A stretch of 64,000 nucleotides of DNA from Gemmatimonadota bacterium (GCA_018660835.1 JABJJN010000007.1:124001-188000); one strand, 5' to 3'; shown: positions 16,534 to 25,044, counted from the stretch's first letter. Numbers and translations: made by a program. The notes: generated from the sequence alone by a model not told the origin.

Positions 16534-16573
16534 CAATTTAAGTGCATTAGTGTATATGTCAAGTAATACAGTA
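16534..16573 (-). promoter_or_regulatory. Promoter and operator of the first GntR-ABC operon
   Basis: On the minus strand TTGACA (16562-16557) is followed after 16 bases by TAAATT, a plausible sigma-70 promoter. An imperfect inverted repeat TAGTGTAT (16548-16555), 10-base spacer, ATACAGTA (16566-16573) has 7 of 8 arm bases paired and is centred on the -35 box. A repressor bound there would block polymerase. GntR proteins of this type bind inverted repeats in their own promoters. Confidence 0.6.
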
Positions 16574-16586
16574 GGGAAATGACTTG

Positions 16587-17382
16587 ATGGCTCTTGCAAA
16601 TCAAATCGGTGTCTCGACGCTCTGCCTCAAGGGATTCAGCCCCGAGGAGAGTATCGCGCCCACTGGAACTGGGTTTCGGTGCCTTCGAATTGACACCGAT
16701 CACCTACGGAGGGCCCGAGGCCTTCGATAAGGATCGCCGCGAACGGCTTCGGGACTTGCTGGCTCCGTTCCATCTGGTGACGGTCCATTCCTCGTCGATG
16801 GGCAGCATCGGTGACGCGGACCCGGCCAAGAGGGAGGCGGCGCAGGAGCGGTATCGAGCCCTTGTTCGGCTCGCGATCGACCTGGACGCCGACGTGGTCA
16901 CGGCGCATCCAGGTCAGCCAGAACCGTCGATATTCGATGTCAATGTGGAGATGGGCAAAAAGATGGTGAGCCTGGCAGAGGAATCGGGACTGGCCCTGGG
17001 CTTCGAGTTGTTCGACGTGAAGGTGGCGCAGGCGATCGGTAGCGGCAGATTCGGGGCGCTGTTCGACGTCGGTCACGCGAGTCGTCGAGCACTAGAGGTC
17101 GATACGGATGACGTGTTGGCTATGATCGATGAAATGGAAAGCCAGATCGTGCAGTTCCACCTGCACGGTGTCGGCGCGCCGGACAAGATGGATCACCTGC
17201 CGCTGGCACAGAACACCTGGCTGGACTACGAGCGTATCATGAAGCGGATCGCAGAAATGTCATTCGCTGGTCCCCTGATCCTTGAGATTGGGATACGTGG
17301 AAACGACGGAGTCGAAAATCTGAAGGACTGCGTGGTTGCCCGAGATGTTCTGCTACGCGGTATGGAGAAACGATCCACCTGA
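16587..17382 (+). CDS. Xylose-isomerase-like TIM-barrel sugar epimerase, apparent frameshift
   Basis: Sugar phosphate isomerase/epimerase-like protein. The natural start is ATG 16587 (AGGGA about 10 bases upstream), giving MALANQIGVSTLCLKGFSPE, the expected first strand. That frame leaves the family at a CCC run (16659-16661). The rest of the barrel (LELGFGAFELTP... to the end) is in the +1 frame. Removing one C joins them as EESIAPLELGFGAF. Barrel motifs downstream include VTAHPGQPEP, LGFELFD, ALFDVGHASR, QFHLHGVG and GPLILEIGIRG, with the metal-type Glu/Asp/His positions retained. It is either a true frameshift mutation, a sequencing error or slippage. Product is divergent from the GntR operon. 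Confidence 0.75.
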
Positions 17383-17567
17383 GGGAAGCACTGGGGGCGG
17401 CGTTGACGCAGACTCGTCCCGCCTCCTACTTTACACAACAGACGCTCTGCAGGGGGAGCCTCCCGTCCGCGGCAAGGGCCAAGCCCACCCCTCCTCGCAC
17501 CACCTACACAACCTTCTTTCTGCCCGACAATTGCGGACACCGGGTGTTTCTTGAGAGAGGGAGAATT

Positions 17568-18911
17568 ATGTCCAAGCGTCTACCTTACGCCCCCAGCCTC
17601 GAAAATCTGCGCAACCAAGCTCGATCGCTGCTGACCGCTGTCCAGGACGGCGATCGTGGGGCGATCGACAGATTTACTGCGCATCATCCCAAGCTGTCTG
17701 GACAATCTCCGGAAGCCATCACACAGGGTCGCATCGTTCTGCGTGATGCGCAGCTGGTTCTTGCTCGTGAGTACGGTTTTGCGAGTTGGCAAAAAATGAG
17801 CGAGCACGTGCGACGTGGAGAGGGTGATGCGGCTGACGAACTGCGTGCGGCGATCGACAGCGACGATCTGGATCGCGTGTCGGCGGTGGTCGCCACTCAC
17901 GCAGAACTTCTCGAAGCCCCTATGGGTTATGCCGGTGCAGGGCCGCTCTCCTGGGCGGCAGAATGCCGCGGCGAGGCCACACCGCCGACTGCTGCGCGCC
18001 TTGCGATCGTGCAGGCTCTGATCGATGCGGGTGCCGACGCCAACGAACACACGGGCACACCGTTGTTTCGCGCCTCACTCAACGACGACCGCATCCCGAT
18101 GATGGAACTGCTCGTCCGCAATGGCGCCGATGTGAACAGCGTGTGGAAGGACTATGGTCCGCTGCTGCTGGGTCCATGCGAGACGTTGGCGCCGCAATCC
18201 TTGGCGTGGTTAATCGATCACGGGGCTGATCCAAACCGCACGGTGGCAGGCAAGTATTTCAATACGGCACTCGACATGGTCATCGGAACCTACGCGCGGT
18301 CCCCCAGCTTGCACGCATGTGTGGAAGCGCTTGTGGTGGGAGGCGTCGAATTCGAAGACGGTGCCGCCATGGATATCCACCGCGGTCGTCTGGATCTGCT
18401 GGAAGAACGCCTGAAGGAGTCGCCCGATCTGCTGAATGCCCGCCTGGATTTCAGACGGGGCAAGGAGTACGGCGGTCTCTACGGTGGTGCACCTCTGCAC
18501 CGCTTCACACTTCTGCATCTGTGCGCCGAATTCGGCGAATTGGAGGCGGCCAGGCTCCTCATCAGACTTGGTGCGGATGTCAACGCGCAGTCGGAAGCGG
18601 GGCCCAATGAGGGACAGAATTGTGGCTCAGGTGATCAAACGCCCATCTATCACGCGGTGACGGCGAACTCCAACTGTTCCTTCGCCGTCGTCCAACTCCT
18701 GATCGAGCACGGTGCCGATCTCTCGGTGCGCGCCACTGTGCACGTGCCTGGTGCTGACATCAGACTTCACGACGTGACACCTCTTGGCTATGCACTGAAC
18801 TATCCGAATGATTACCAACCTGGGCCCGGTAGCGATCCGAAAGCTGCGCTCAATGCAGAGCCTCACGGCAACGTCGTCGAGGTGCTCCGCCAGCGCGACG
18901 CTCCTGAGTGA
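17568..18911 (+). CDS. Ankyrin-repeat protein (paralogue 2)
   Basis: 447 residues from ATG 17568, preceded by GAGAGAGGGAG; the longer frame to 17403 is unlikely. An N-terminal helical domain (LENLRNQARSLLTAVQDGD...IVLRDAQLVLAREYGFASW) is typical of a bacterial ankyrin family. About eight repeats follow, including LIDAGADANEHTGTPLF, LLVRNGADVNSVWKDYG and LIRLGADVNAQ. The last 150 residues align with the ankyrin protein at 5392-6480 (shared YGGAP, LLHLCAEFG, TPIYHAVTANSN, VTPLGYALNYPNDY, PHGNVVEVLR). The 300 bases downstream hold the structured element described separately. Confidence 0.88.
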   Translation: MSKRLPYAPSLENLRNQARSLLTAVQDGDRGAIDRFTAHHPKLSGQSPEAITQGRIVLRDAQLVLAREYGFASWQKMSEHVRRGEGDAADELRAAIDSDDLDRVSAVVATHAELLEAPMGYAGAGPLSWAAECRGEATPPTAARLAIVQALIDAGADANEHTGTPLFRASLNDDRIPMMELLVRNGADVNSVWKDYGPLLLGPCETLAPQSLAWLIDHGADPNRTVAGKYFNTALDMVIGTYARSPSLHACVEALVVGGVEFEDGAAMDIHRGRLDLLEERLKESPDLLNARLDFRRGKEYGGLYGGAPLHRFTLLHLCAEFGELEAARLLIRLGADVNAQSEAGPNEGQNCGSGDQTPIYHAVTANSNCSFAVVQLLIEHGADLSVRATVHVPGADIRLHDVTPLGYALNYPNDYQPGPGSDPKAALNAEPHGNVVEVLRQRDAPE

Positions 18912-18919
18912 ACCGATGA

Positions 18920-19196
18920 GTGACAGCAGCGCGATGCGCGTGTCACGTGTTAGATAAGGGCAGGTCTTTAGAGAGGGCCAACCGGCGGAGAGTCCGTGGC
19001 GTCGCACGAATGGCCAGCACGCCACGCTGCCGGTACCGAGAATACGGACCTGGTTGGCAACCAGGGGGGATCCCCGAGTCCGTTGTGAGCGCCTGGGTGA
19101 AACCGGTTATACGGCCAGGAGGAAGCTCGAACGGATGGGCGCTCGGCGTCCTAAGACTCCAAGAAGAGGCGGGGGCTCAGGCTCTCGCCTCTTTGC
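18920..19196 (+). ncRNA. Candidate structured noncoding RNA, unidentified
   Basis: Nearly the whole gap between the ankyrin gene and the convergent hydrolase consists of perfect stems. They are: GTGACA/TGTCAC (18920-18925 with 18941-18946); ACCGGC/GCCGGT (18981-18986 with 19029-19034) enclosing GTGGCGT/ACGCCAC (18996-19002 with 19019-19025); ACGGAC/GTCCGT (19044-19049 with 19078-19083) enclosing CCTGGTT-GGC-AACCAGG (19049-19065) and GGGGATCCCC (19066-19075); GAGCGCC/GGCGCTC (19087-19093 with 19138-19144); and a terminator-like hairpin at 19164-19193. It has no credible ORF. I could not match it to RNase P, SRP, tmRNA, 6S or common riboswitches. Strand is assigned from the final hairpin and is uncertain. 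Confidence 0.45.
19164..19196 (+). terminator. Terminator-like hairpin between convergent genes
   Basis: AAGAGGCG (19164-19171) pairs with CGCCTCTT (19186-19193) across a 14-base loop; the following T-tract is short (TTTG). It closes the structured element and lies between the convergent ankyrin and hydrolase genes, so it may also serve the minus strand. Confidence 0.5.
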
Positions 19197-19210
19197 GTTG
19201 TCCAGCGACG

Positions 19211-19960
19211 CTACGGCTGGCTCGCAGCTTTTTTCAGTTGCGTATCAAGCCACGCCACGATGCGATCTGGCAATTGGGGATCCTCGGCGAAGATGTAAAC
19301 GCCGTGTCCTGTCCCTTGGACAATGTCCAATTCCTTCGGCGCCGTCGTCAGGCCGTAGAGTTCCTCGACCCAGGCCTTGCGCTTGCCGCCCTGGTCAAGG
19401 CTCGACGAGATGTAGTAGACAGAGCTCAGACTGAGCGAGTCACGACCTGCCAGATTCCGTACCGCAGATGTCTTTGGCGAGATGGAGACTGCCGCCTGAA
19501 CGTCAAACTGAGCACTGGCGACAACAGCCAGGTTACCGCCAATCGACGCGCCGACGACGGCGATCCGCTGTGCATCGACGGTGTCCATGTTCCTCAGGGT
19601 CGACAGGGCGGCGCGCAGGTCATGGGGCGCCATCTCCGGATCATCGTATATCGCCCTGTGCGTGTAGTCTTCGGGCAAGTGCGTCGAGCCACCCGAACCA
19701 CGGATGTCGTAGGCGAGGGCCGCGTAGCCGCGTTGGTTCAGCAGGGGGATAAACGCATTCCACTCGCTGCGATCACCTCCACCTGAGTGGATCAGAACGA
19801 CGCCCGGCACGAGGGAATCACCCTGGCCCGATGGAAGCGCCAGAGTGGCTCTGATCTGATACCCGTCCTGCGTCTTGAAGGTCAGTGAGTCTGTGAGGGT
19901 CTGAGCCTGCGTGTCCTGCGATAGCGCGAGGCCTGATGCAACCACGACGATCCACCACAT
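19211..19960 (-). CDS. Exported alpha/beta hydrolase (dienelactone-hydrolase/S9-like)
   Basis: 249 residues from ATG 19960 (AGGGGA about 9 bases upstream), beginning with a signal peptide MWWIVVVASGLALSQDTQA. The alpha/beta-hydrolase fold is shown by PGVVLIHSGGGDRSEW (oxyanion region), the nucleophile elbow VVGASIGGN with Ser, and a late His in GTGHGVYIF with an Asp/Glu between. The length and the GYQIRATLALP opening fit esterases or peptidases that act on exported small substrates. Substrate unknown. It is 69 bases downstream of the endonuclease-family gene, on the same strand. Confidence 0.85.
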   Translation of the reverse strand: MWWIVVVASGLALSQDTQAQTLTDSLTFKTQDGYQIRATLALPSGQGDSLVPGVVLIHSGGGDRSEWNAFIPLLNQRGYAALAYDIRGSGGSTHLPEDYTHRAIYDDPEMAPHDLRAALSTLRNMDTVDAQRIAVVGASIGGNLAVVASAQFDVQAAVSISPKTSAVRNLAGRDSLSLSSVYYISSSLDQGGKRKAWVEELYGLTTAPKELDIVQGTGHGVYIFAEDPQLPDRIVAWLDTQLKKAASQP

Positions 19961-20029
19961 TCGGTTACTTCCCCTTGCTTGGGCCTGAGTGTTCGGCCGA
20001 TTCAATCTACGCCGTCCCATATCGTGACT

Positions 20030-20950
20030 CTACCGATCGAACTGGGCCACAACAGGGAAGTGATCGGAGAGGCCCTCCGTCGCGCCTGAATTCACGATGG
20101 TCGCCGACGTGCAGCGCGTTGCCAGACGAGGGCTGGCGAGGATGTAATCGATCCGTTCGCGGTATTCTACCACTGATTCCGGAGTCTGTTCGTAGTGGCC
20201 GACCAGCGCCGGGGCGGGATAACTGAAGCGCTGTGAGACGTCCATGTGACGGAGGCTGACATCGATGGCAGGCAGGCTCAGAAATCTTGAGATCACGCTG
20301 ATGTCAAACTCACCGAGCAGGAGATTCTGGTGCTTGTCATTGGTCGCATCTGACTGCCGATAGCGTTCGAGCAGAGCCTGACGCTGGCGGTCAAGGTCGG
20401 CGTCGGCGGGTGAATGGGCGTTGAAGTCACCGAGGATGAGGAACTCTGCCGAACCAGTGGCTGCGACGCGCTCGGTGATGATTCGTGCTTCCCGCAAGCG
20501 TGTCTGGGCATCCGCCGGAGACAGGTGGACGACGAAGAAATCAATACCAGAGGTCTTGGCATGAAGCATGCCATGCCACAGTCCCTCGAGAAGGCGTTCC
20601 TTGATGTTGATCGGCTCTTTCGAGGTGAGGCCGACGGGATATCCCTCGGTCTTCAGAAGTGCCACATGAGGATGGCCCCACTGTGCAGCGTCGGCTTGCA
20701 GTTTCTCCAGGTCATAGCCGCACAGTTCCTGCAGCGCCGCCACGTCGGCATCCTGCGACCTCATCCAATCGATGAAAGCCTTGTGCCGTTCTTCGTGTTT
20801 TCCCCACTCGAAGCCATTCCAGATGTTGTAGCTGATGATCTTGATGTCGTTCTCCTCTTCGGCCGCCACATGGATGGATGTGCCTGCCACGAAGGCGGCG
20901 ACGAGAATCCAGCGAATCGTATTACTATTCTTCAATGGCGTCTGGTTCAT
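20030..20950 (-). CDS. Exported endonuclease/exonuclease/phosphatase-family protein
   Basis: 306 residues with a signal peptide (IRWILVAAFVAGTSIHVAAEE). EEP catalytic motifs are in order: KIISYNIWNG with Asn, VAALQELCG with the metal Glu, FFVVHLSPA with His, LILGDFNAHSP with Asp/Asn, and the terminal catalytic pair LSDHFPVVAQF with Asp-His. The family cleaves phosphodiester or phosphate ester bonds in nucleic acids, lipids or inositol phosphates. Export and the neighbouring esterase suggest nutrient scavenging, which is inference. Confidence 0.92.
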   Translation of the reverse strand: MNQTPLKNSNTIRWILVAAFVAGTSIHVAAEEENDIKIISYNIWNGFEWGKHEERHKAFIDWMRSQDADVAALQELCGYDLEKLQADAAQWGHPHVALLKTEGYPVGLTSKEPINIKERLLEGLWHGMLHAKTSGIDFFVVHLSPADAQTRLREARIITERVAATGSAEFLILGDFNAHSPADADLDRQRQALLERYRQSDATNDKHQNLLLGEFDISVISRFLSLPAIDVSLRHMDVSQRFSYPAPALVGHYEQTPESVVEYRERIDYILASPRLATRCTSATIVNSGATEGLSDHFPVVAQFDR

Positions 20951-21112
20951 CCGTCTAGATTCTGAGACCGATGTTGATACTGTGGCGTCGCTCTGTAGTT
21001 GGTCACATCACAGAGTACCGAGCGGCGGAGACTCCAAGCAAGAAATAATCTGAACGCCGTGTCCGTCTGACCAAACCGGTCTACCGTGGGCGATCTTGCG
21101 TTCAGGCATTGG

Positions 21113-21886
21113 TTAGCCGTGGCGAATCACGAAGACGGGTCGATCAAAGACCTCGAAACCCAGTCTTTGGGCGACCCGGAGCGATCCTTCGTTGTCCCAC
21201 CCAGTATACCAAACCGGCGTGACACGTCGACGGTGCAGTTGTTGGACGACGAGAGATGCCGCAGCGGTTGCGAACCCCTGGCCCCGATGGGTCTCGTCAG
21301 TGTAGATGGTGATCGCACCGTGCATCTGCGTGAGGGAGTCGACGTACGCGATCGCCACGACACGACCGTCCTGAACTGCACCTGCAACAATGCCTGCGTG
21401 CAGACTCTCCTCCAAAGAGGAGAAGCCATCAGGTTGGAGGTCCTCCGGGGAGGAGGCGATCAACGCCGAGTCATCTGGGGCGAGGATCCGAACTCGTGCG
21501 TCGTCTTGGCCCTCGGCAGCGCGACGCTGAGCCAGGTGGACTGATTCATAGAGACGAGTCGTCAGAGAAAGTTGGGTCTGAACCAGTCTCTCCACATCTG
21601 CGACGATGGTTGCGTCCACGAGAACGCGGTCCCAACCGTCAACTTGAGCTAGCAGTTCGGTCAGGATGTCGGCATGTTGAGTGAATCCGTGTGGCTCGGC
21701 AGGCCCGTCGTCAGACTCGACCAACGCTGCTTGGAATTCGTCTGGTGCACCGATGACAAAGGCTCTCCCCAGTCCGCGCGTGAGGGCGTGTATCTCGATC
21801 GTATGCCCGGGGGCGTCGCCCAGTCGAGCAGCCAGGGCAAGGCTGGCATCAGCGTCCAAGGCGAGAAGAGTTGAGGAAGTCAGCAC
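21113..21886 (-). CDS. GNAT N-acetyltransferase, long form
   Basis: 258 residues if started at GTG 21886, two bases after the stop of the upstream GNAT; the longer frame is a shadow of that gene. The GNAT domain is at the C-terminus: VVAIAYVDSLTQMHGAITIY, TDETHRGQGFATAAASLVV (acetyl-CoA loop HRGQGFA) and VWYTGWDNEGSLRVAQRLGF. The N-terminal 120 residues have a different fold and probably bind the substrate. Its two-gene arrangement with another GNAT suggests tandem modification of related targets. Confidence 0.8.
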   Translation of the reverse strand: MLTSSTLLALDADASLALAARLGDAPGHTIEIHALTRGLGRAFVIGAPDEFQAALVESDDGPAEPHGFTQHADILTELLAQVDGWDRVLVDATIVADVERLVQTQLSLTTRLYESVHLAQRRAAEGQDDARVRILAPDDSALIASSPEDLQPDGFSSLEESLHAGIVAGAVQDGRVVAIAYVDSLTQMHGAITIYTDETHRGQGFATAAASLVVQQLHRRRVTPVWYTGWDNEGSLRVAQRLGFEVFDRPVFVIRHG

Positions 21887-21888
21887 AA

Positions 21889-22350
21889 CTATCGGAAAGC
21901 AACGGGATGCACTCGATAGCCACGAAACTCCCGGCATCCGAGTGACCGATAGAAACCGTCGGCTGAGTCGGTCAGCAGGTCGATTCGCGTTCGTGGGTAC
22001 ATCAGTCCGCAGACGGCAATCAGTAATTTTCCGACGCCAGCGCCACGATGGTTCCTGGCGACAATGAGCTCGCCCACATACGTCGAAATCTCGCCATCGG
22101 TCATCGCTCGCAGGAAGCCGATCACTTCTTTGCTCCTGTCCTCTGCGACCAATACGGGCCATGAGTCGAGCCAACCCGAAAGTGTCTGATCAGGGCGTTC
22201 GCTGGGCGTCGTCCAGCCTTCAGCAGCCGTCATGGACTGAAGGATCGGGAAGTCCTCACGAGCAAAGGAGCGGACCGTGATCCCCTTCGGGGTCTTGGCT
22301 GCTGCGAGAGCCTCGGAAAGCTGTTGGTAGCGTTCTGCGTGTGTGTGCAT
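21889..22350 (-). CDS. GNAT N-acetyltransferase
   Basis: 153 residues. The acetyl-CoA loop is IVARNHRGAGVGKLLI; the catalytic-region strand IDLLTDSADGFYRSLGCREF carries the usual Tyr. It is followed after two bases by the GTG of the second GNAT. The start ATG 22350 overlaps the long open frame of the plus-strand nucleotidyltransferase, but that gene most likely starts later, leaving a divergent 131-base promoter gap. Confidence 0.88.
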   Translation of the reverse strand: MHTHAERYQQLSEALAAAKTPKGITVRSFAREDFPILQSMTAAEGWTTPSERPDQTLSGWLDSWPVLVAEDRSKEVIGFLRAMTDGEISTYVGELIVARNHRGAGVGKLLIAVCGLMYPRTRIDLLTDSADGFYRSLGCREFRGYRVHPVAFR

Positions 22351-22481
22351 TTCGAGTCTTACCTAGTCGACAACGTTTCGGACTGTGGTGGTCTTGTGCC
22401 AGTAGAGTCACCGCAAACATTGACCGTCAACGTGAACATCAGCAAGCTCTGCACGATTCCCATCTCAATGGAGCAGATGTC

Positions 22482-23054
22482 GTGGAAGCAGATGAGCTAG
22501 TTCACCTGGCCAAGCGCAATCCTAACAATTGCAGGATTCTCGAGAGACTGCCGGACCTGGCGATTGATGATGCCTGGCTCGTTTCGGGCGCAGTGTTCCA
22601 GACCGTGTGGAACTGTCTCACAGAGCGTTCGCCAGAGTACGGCATCAAGGACTACGACATCTTCTACCACGACAGTTCAGATCTTTCCTGGGAAGCCGAA
22701 GACCGGGTCATCAAGAGGGTGACGGAGGCACTATCTGATCTGTGCGTGAATGTCGAGGTGCGCAATCAGGCAAGAGTGCATCTGTGGTATGAAGAGCGCT
22801 TCGGGACTCCTTATCCGCCACTCAACAGCGCGCGCGAGGGTATGGATCGGTTTCTTGCACCCGTTTGTATGGTTGGCCTGCGGCCCGATCGCTCCGGACA
22901 CCTGGAGGTGTATGCTCCGCAAGGCTTGGATGACTTGGCAAGTCTCACGATCCGCCCCAATGGGACGGAGAACTTCAGTGCCGAGCGCTACGAGGAGAAG
23001 GCTAAGCGATGGCAGGCAACCTGGCCTGAGCTGACGGTCCTTCCTGCAAGGTAG
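22482..23054 (+). CDS. Nucleotidyltransferase-family protein (NTP_transf_6/DUF925 type)
   Basis: 190 residues from GTG 22482, which has GGAG 8 bases upstream; the frame extends to 22341 but the extra N-terminus is unconvincing. The domain shows the family sequence LVSGAVFQTVWNCLTERSPEYGIKDYDIFYHD, in which GIKDYDIFY carries the paired Asp residues of the nucleotidyltransferase active site. Also typical are WYEERFGTPYPPL and DLASLTIRPN. The family is widespread, usually monogenic and of unknown substrate; it has been likened to minimal nucleotidyltransferases. Confidence 0.85.
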   Translation: MEADELVHLAKRNPNNCRILERLPDLAIDDAWLVSGAVFQTVWNCLTERSPEYGIKDYDIFYHDSSDLSWEAEDRVIKRVTEALSDLCVNVEVRNQARVHLWYEERFGTPYPPLNSAREGMDRFLAPVCMVGLRPDRSGHLEVYAPQGLDDLASLTIRPNGTENFSAERYEEKAKRWQATWPELTVLPAR

Positions 23055-23075
23055 TACCTACGCCGACACGCTCGT

Positions 23076-23747
23076 TCACTTCTGCAGGTAGGATCTTCTC
23101 CGGCTGAAGGTGACCAAGCTCAACAGGGCGACGACGATGGAGGCGAGCAGGAGGCAGGTCGGTCCATAGGACATTCTCGCCAGGTCGTAGGGGGCGGTGA
23201 AGATACGGGCGAGGGTTGGATGCGGTTGACCGCGGGTGACGTGCACGTAGGCGCCTAAAACCATGATGGCGGTGAACGTGGCGCCCACTGCAAATCTGCC
23301 ATGCAGTCGGGCCTGCGGAACGGCACAATACAGATCCAGAATGACACATTCGATGCAACGCAGAAACAGGGCCAGTGCGACGGTGAGCTGAAGTAGCACT
23401 ATCGCTTGTGTATCCTCGGACAGCAGGATGCTGACCGAGGCGTAGACGACGACGGCTGCAATAGAGGGTGCCGTTCCCACCACGAGCCGCACGAAGGCCA
23501 GCTTTCTGGTGGTCAAAGGCAGCAACACAAGTTGTCGGTCGCGCCGCTCACTCTCTCGTGCCTGCAGCATGTGCCCCGTCAACATGAAGGCAGCGGCGAC
23601 GGGCATGAAGTGTCGATACCCCGCCGTGAGGTTCGTGCCCTGTGTCATGTAGATCATGACTACCGCCATGATCGGCATGGCCACAAAGACGACGCTGAGC
23701 AGCACACGCCGATGGTATTCGAGTTCTGCTCTAATCAGTGGCCACAT
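23076..23747 (-). CDS. ABC transporter permease-like membrane protein
   Basis: 223 residues with six hydrophobic helices and a short Arg-rich C-terminus (FSRRRSYLQK). It starts MWPLIRAELEYHRRVLL, a common opening for small ABC-2 permeases. GGGGAG lies just upstream of ATG 23747. It overlaps the ATPase gene by 17 bases and forms the last gene of the second GntR-ABC operon. Its smaller size than the first operon's permease (501 residues) shows that the two are not recent duplicates. Confidence 0.85.
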   Translation of the reverse strand: MWPLIRAELEYHRRVLLSVVFVAMPIMAVVMIYMTQGTNLTAGYRHFMPVAAAFMLTGHMLQARESERRDRQLVLLPLTTRKLAFVRLVVGTAPSIAAVVVYASVSILLSEDTQAIVLLQLTVALALFLRCIECVILDLYCAVPQARLHGRFAVGATFTAIMVLGAYVHVTRGQPHPTLARIFTAPYDLARMSYGPTCLLLASIVVALLSLVTFSRRRSYLQK

Positions 23748-24615
23748 GAGAATCTCCCCTTAGAATGCGCACAGCGATCTCGTCGATGCTCACCATCATT
23801 GGGCGGATGTGTTCGGCGCCCAGTTCACTCAGGTGCGCAATGGTTGTGTCGCCATCACTACTGATCACACGGTGGTCACGCCCCGTGTGCTCGTGCTCTA
23901 CGACGCTTTTCAATTCGGGTAGATCGGTGGTCCGCTGAAAAGTGATCGAGCGCCAGTCCTCCAACAGATCGGCAACGGTCTGCCGCAACACAATCTGACC
24001 ATCGACGAGGAAGGCCAATTCGTCCGCCAGTCGACCGATATCAGAGAGGATGTGGGTTGAGTAAAAGAGGGCGCATTCACCGGTCTCCAGCAGGTCGAAG
24101 AGCACACCGAGAAAGTCGTCGCGCACGACCGGGTCGAGACCGGCAGTGGGTTCGTCGAGTAGCAACAGGCGCGGGTTTGCGGCCAGGGCGGCAACGAGGC
24201 CAAGCTTCACGCGGTTGCCCCGCGACAGATCGCGGACGGGGGTTTGGAGTGGCAAGTCCAGACGCCGAGACAGATTCGCTGCTTTGTCCGCGGACCATGC
24301 TGGGTAGAACTCCGACAGAAAGGCGAGATTGCGCCCTCCCGACCAGCGCTCGTAGAAGCTCTGTCGGTTGGATACGTAGGCGACATCCGTCTTCCATCCG
24401 GACTCTGAGATGTCGACGATGTGGCCGTAGACCTCTGTCTGGCCCGTGTCAGGTCGCAGGAGCCCGGCGAGGCAGTGCATTGTCGTTGTCTTGCCAGAGC
24501 CATTGGGGCCGAGATACCCCAGGACGGTGCCTGGTTGCAGGGCGAGGTCGAGGGGGCCGAGGCGGAAGCCAGGGTAGCTCTTGCTCAGGCCGGTACAGCG
24601 GAACGCGGGGTGCAT
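23731..24615 (-). CDS. ABC transporter ATP-binding protein
   Basis: 294 residues from ATG 24615 (the longer frame overlaps the GntR gene and has no ribosome site). Walker A GPNGSGKTT, signature LSRGNRVKLGLVAALA and Walker B LLLLDEPTAGLDP are clear. The D-loop/H-loop follows in LFYSTHILSDIGRL. The C-terminal 90 residues form an accessory domain. It lies 5 bases after the GntR stop and overlaps the permease. Likely function is an exporter or bacteriocin/antibiotic-type system, by analogy only. Confidence 0.93.
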   Translation of the reverse strand: MHPAFRCTGLSKSYPGFRLGPLDLALQPGTVLGYLGPNGSGKTTTMHCLAGLLRPDTGQTEVYGHIVDISESGWKTDVAYVSNRQSFYERWSGGRNLAFLSEFYPAWSADKAANLSRRLDLPLQTPVRDLSRGNRVKLGLVAALAANPRLLLLDEPTAGLDPVVRDDFLGVLFDLLETGECALFYSTHILSDIGRLADELAFLVDGQIVLRQTVADLLEDWRSITFQRTTDLPELKSVVEHEHTGRDHRVISSDGDTTIAHLSELGAEHIRPMMVSIDEIAVRILRGDSHVATD

Positions 24616-24619
24616 GAGT

Positions 24620-24994
24620 CTATCTCCGATCGAGCGCGGTTTCCAGGAGTCGGCGGATGTCATCCGGTGTCAGACCCTCTGCGAGGGCGTCCTCCACCAG
24701 TTTGTCGAGGTGATCGTCGAGACGTTGGCGAGCGATGGCTGTCTTCTTCTTCGCCGAGACAGGGGTGACGAAATACCCCTTGCCGCGACGCGAGCCGATG
24801 AGTCCCTCCTGGCTCAGACGATCGTAGGCTCGATCCACAGTGATGACGCTGACACGGAGCTGTTTCGCCAGACCGCGGATCGAAGGAAGTGCGTCGCCGG
24901 CGGCAAGTTCGCCCGTGAGAATGCGGGATCGTAGCTGCCGCACAATCTGCTGCTGGAGGGTCTCGGAAGACTGGTCGCTGAGGTTAAGAAGCAC
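24620..24994 (-). CDS. GntR-family regulator, YtrA subfamily (second copy)
   Basis: 124 residues starting at GTG 24994. Winged-helix sequence AGDALPSIRGLAKQLRVSVI then VDRAYDRLSQEGLIGSRRG; the short C-terminal helical tail ends LTPDDIRRLLETAL. It is the first gene of the second GntR-ABC operon. A dyad CTGTA-N13-TACAG lies 51-74 bases upstream. It shares architecture but only limited identity with the GntR at 16131. Confidence 0.92.
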   Translation of the reverse strand: MLLNLSDQSSETLQQQIVRQLRSRILTGELAAGDALPSIRGLAKQLRVSVITVDRAYDRLSQEGLIGSRRGKGYFVTPVSAKKKTAIARQRLDDHLDKLVEDALAEGLTPDDIRRLLETALDRR

Positions 24995-25044
24995 GGGTCA
25001 GGTCCTGTAGGTCCTTCTGATGTCGGCTCTTCGTCGACTGTCTT

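Noticed and set aside
19031..19120. Resemblance to TPP or cobalamin riboswitch consensus (GAGAATAC, GGTGAAACCGG)
   Set aside because: Only short matches; the flanking invariant boxes are absent and no thiamine or cobalamin gene is downstream.
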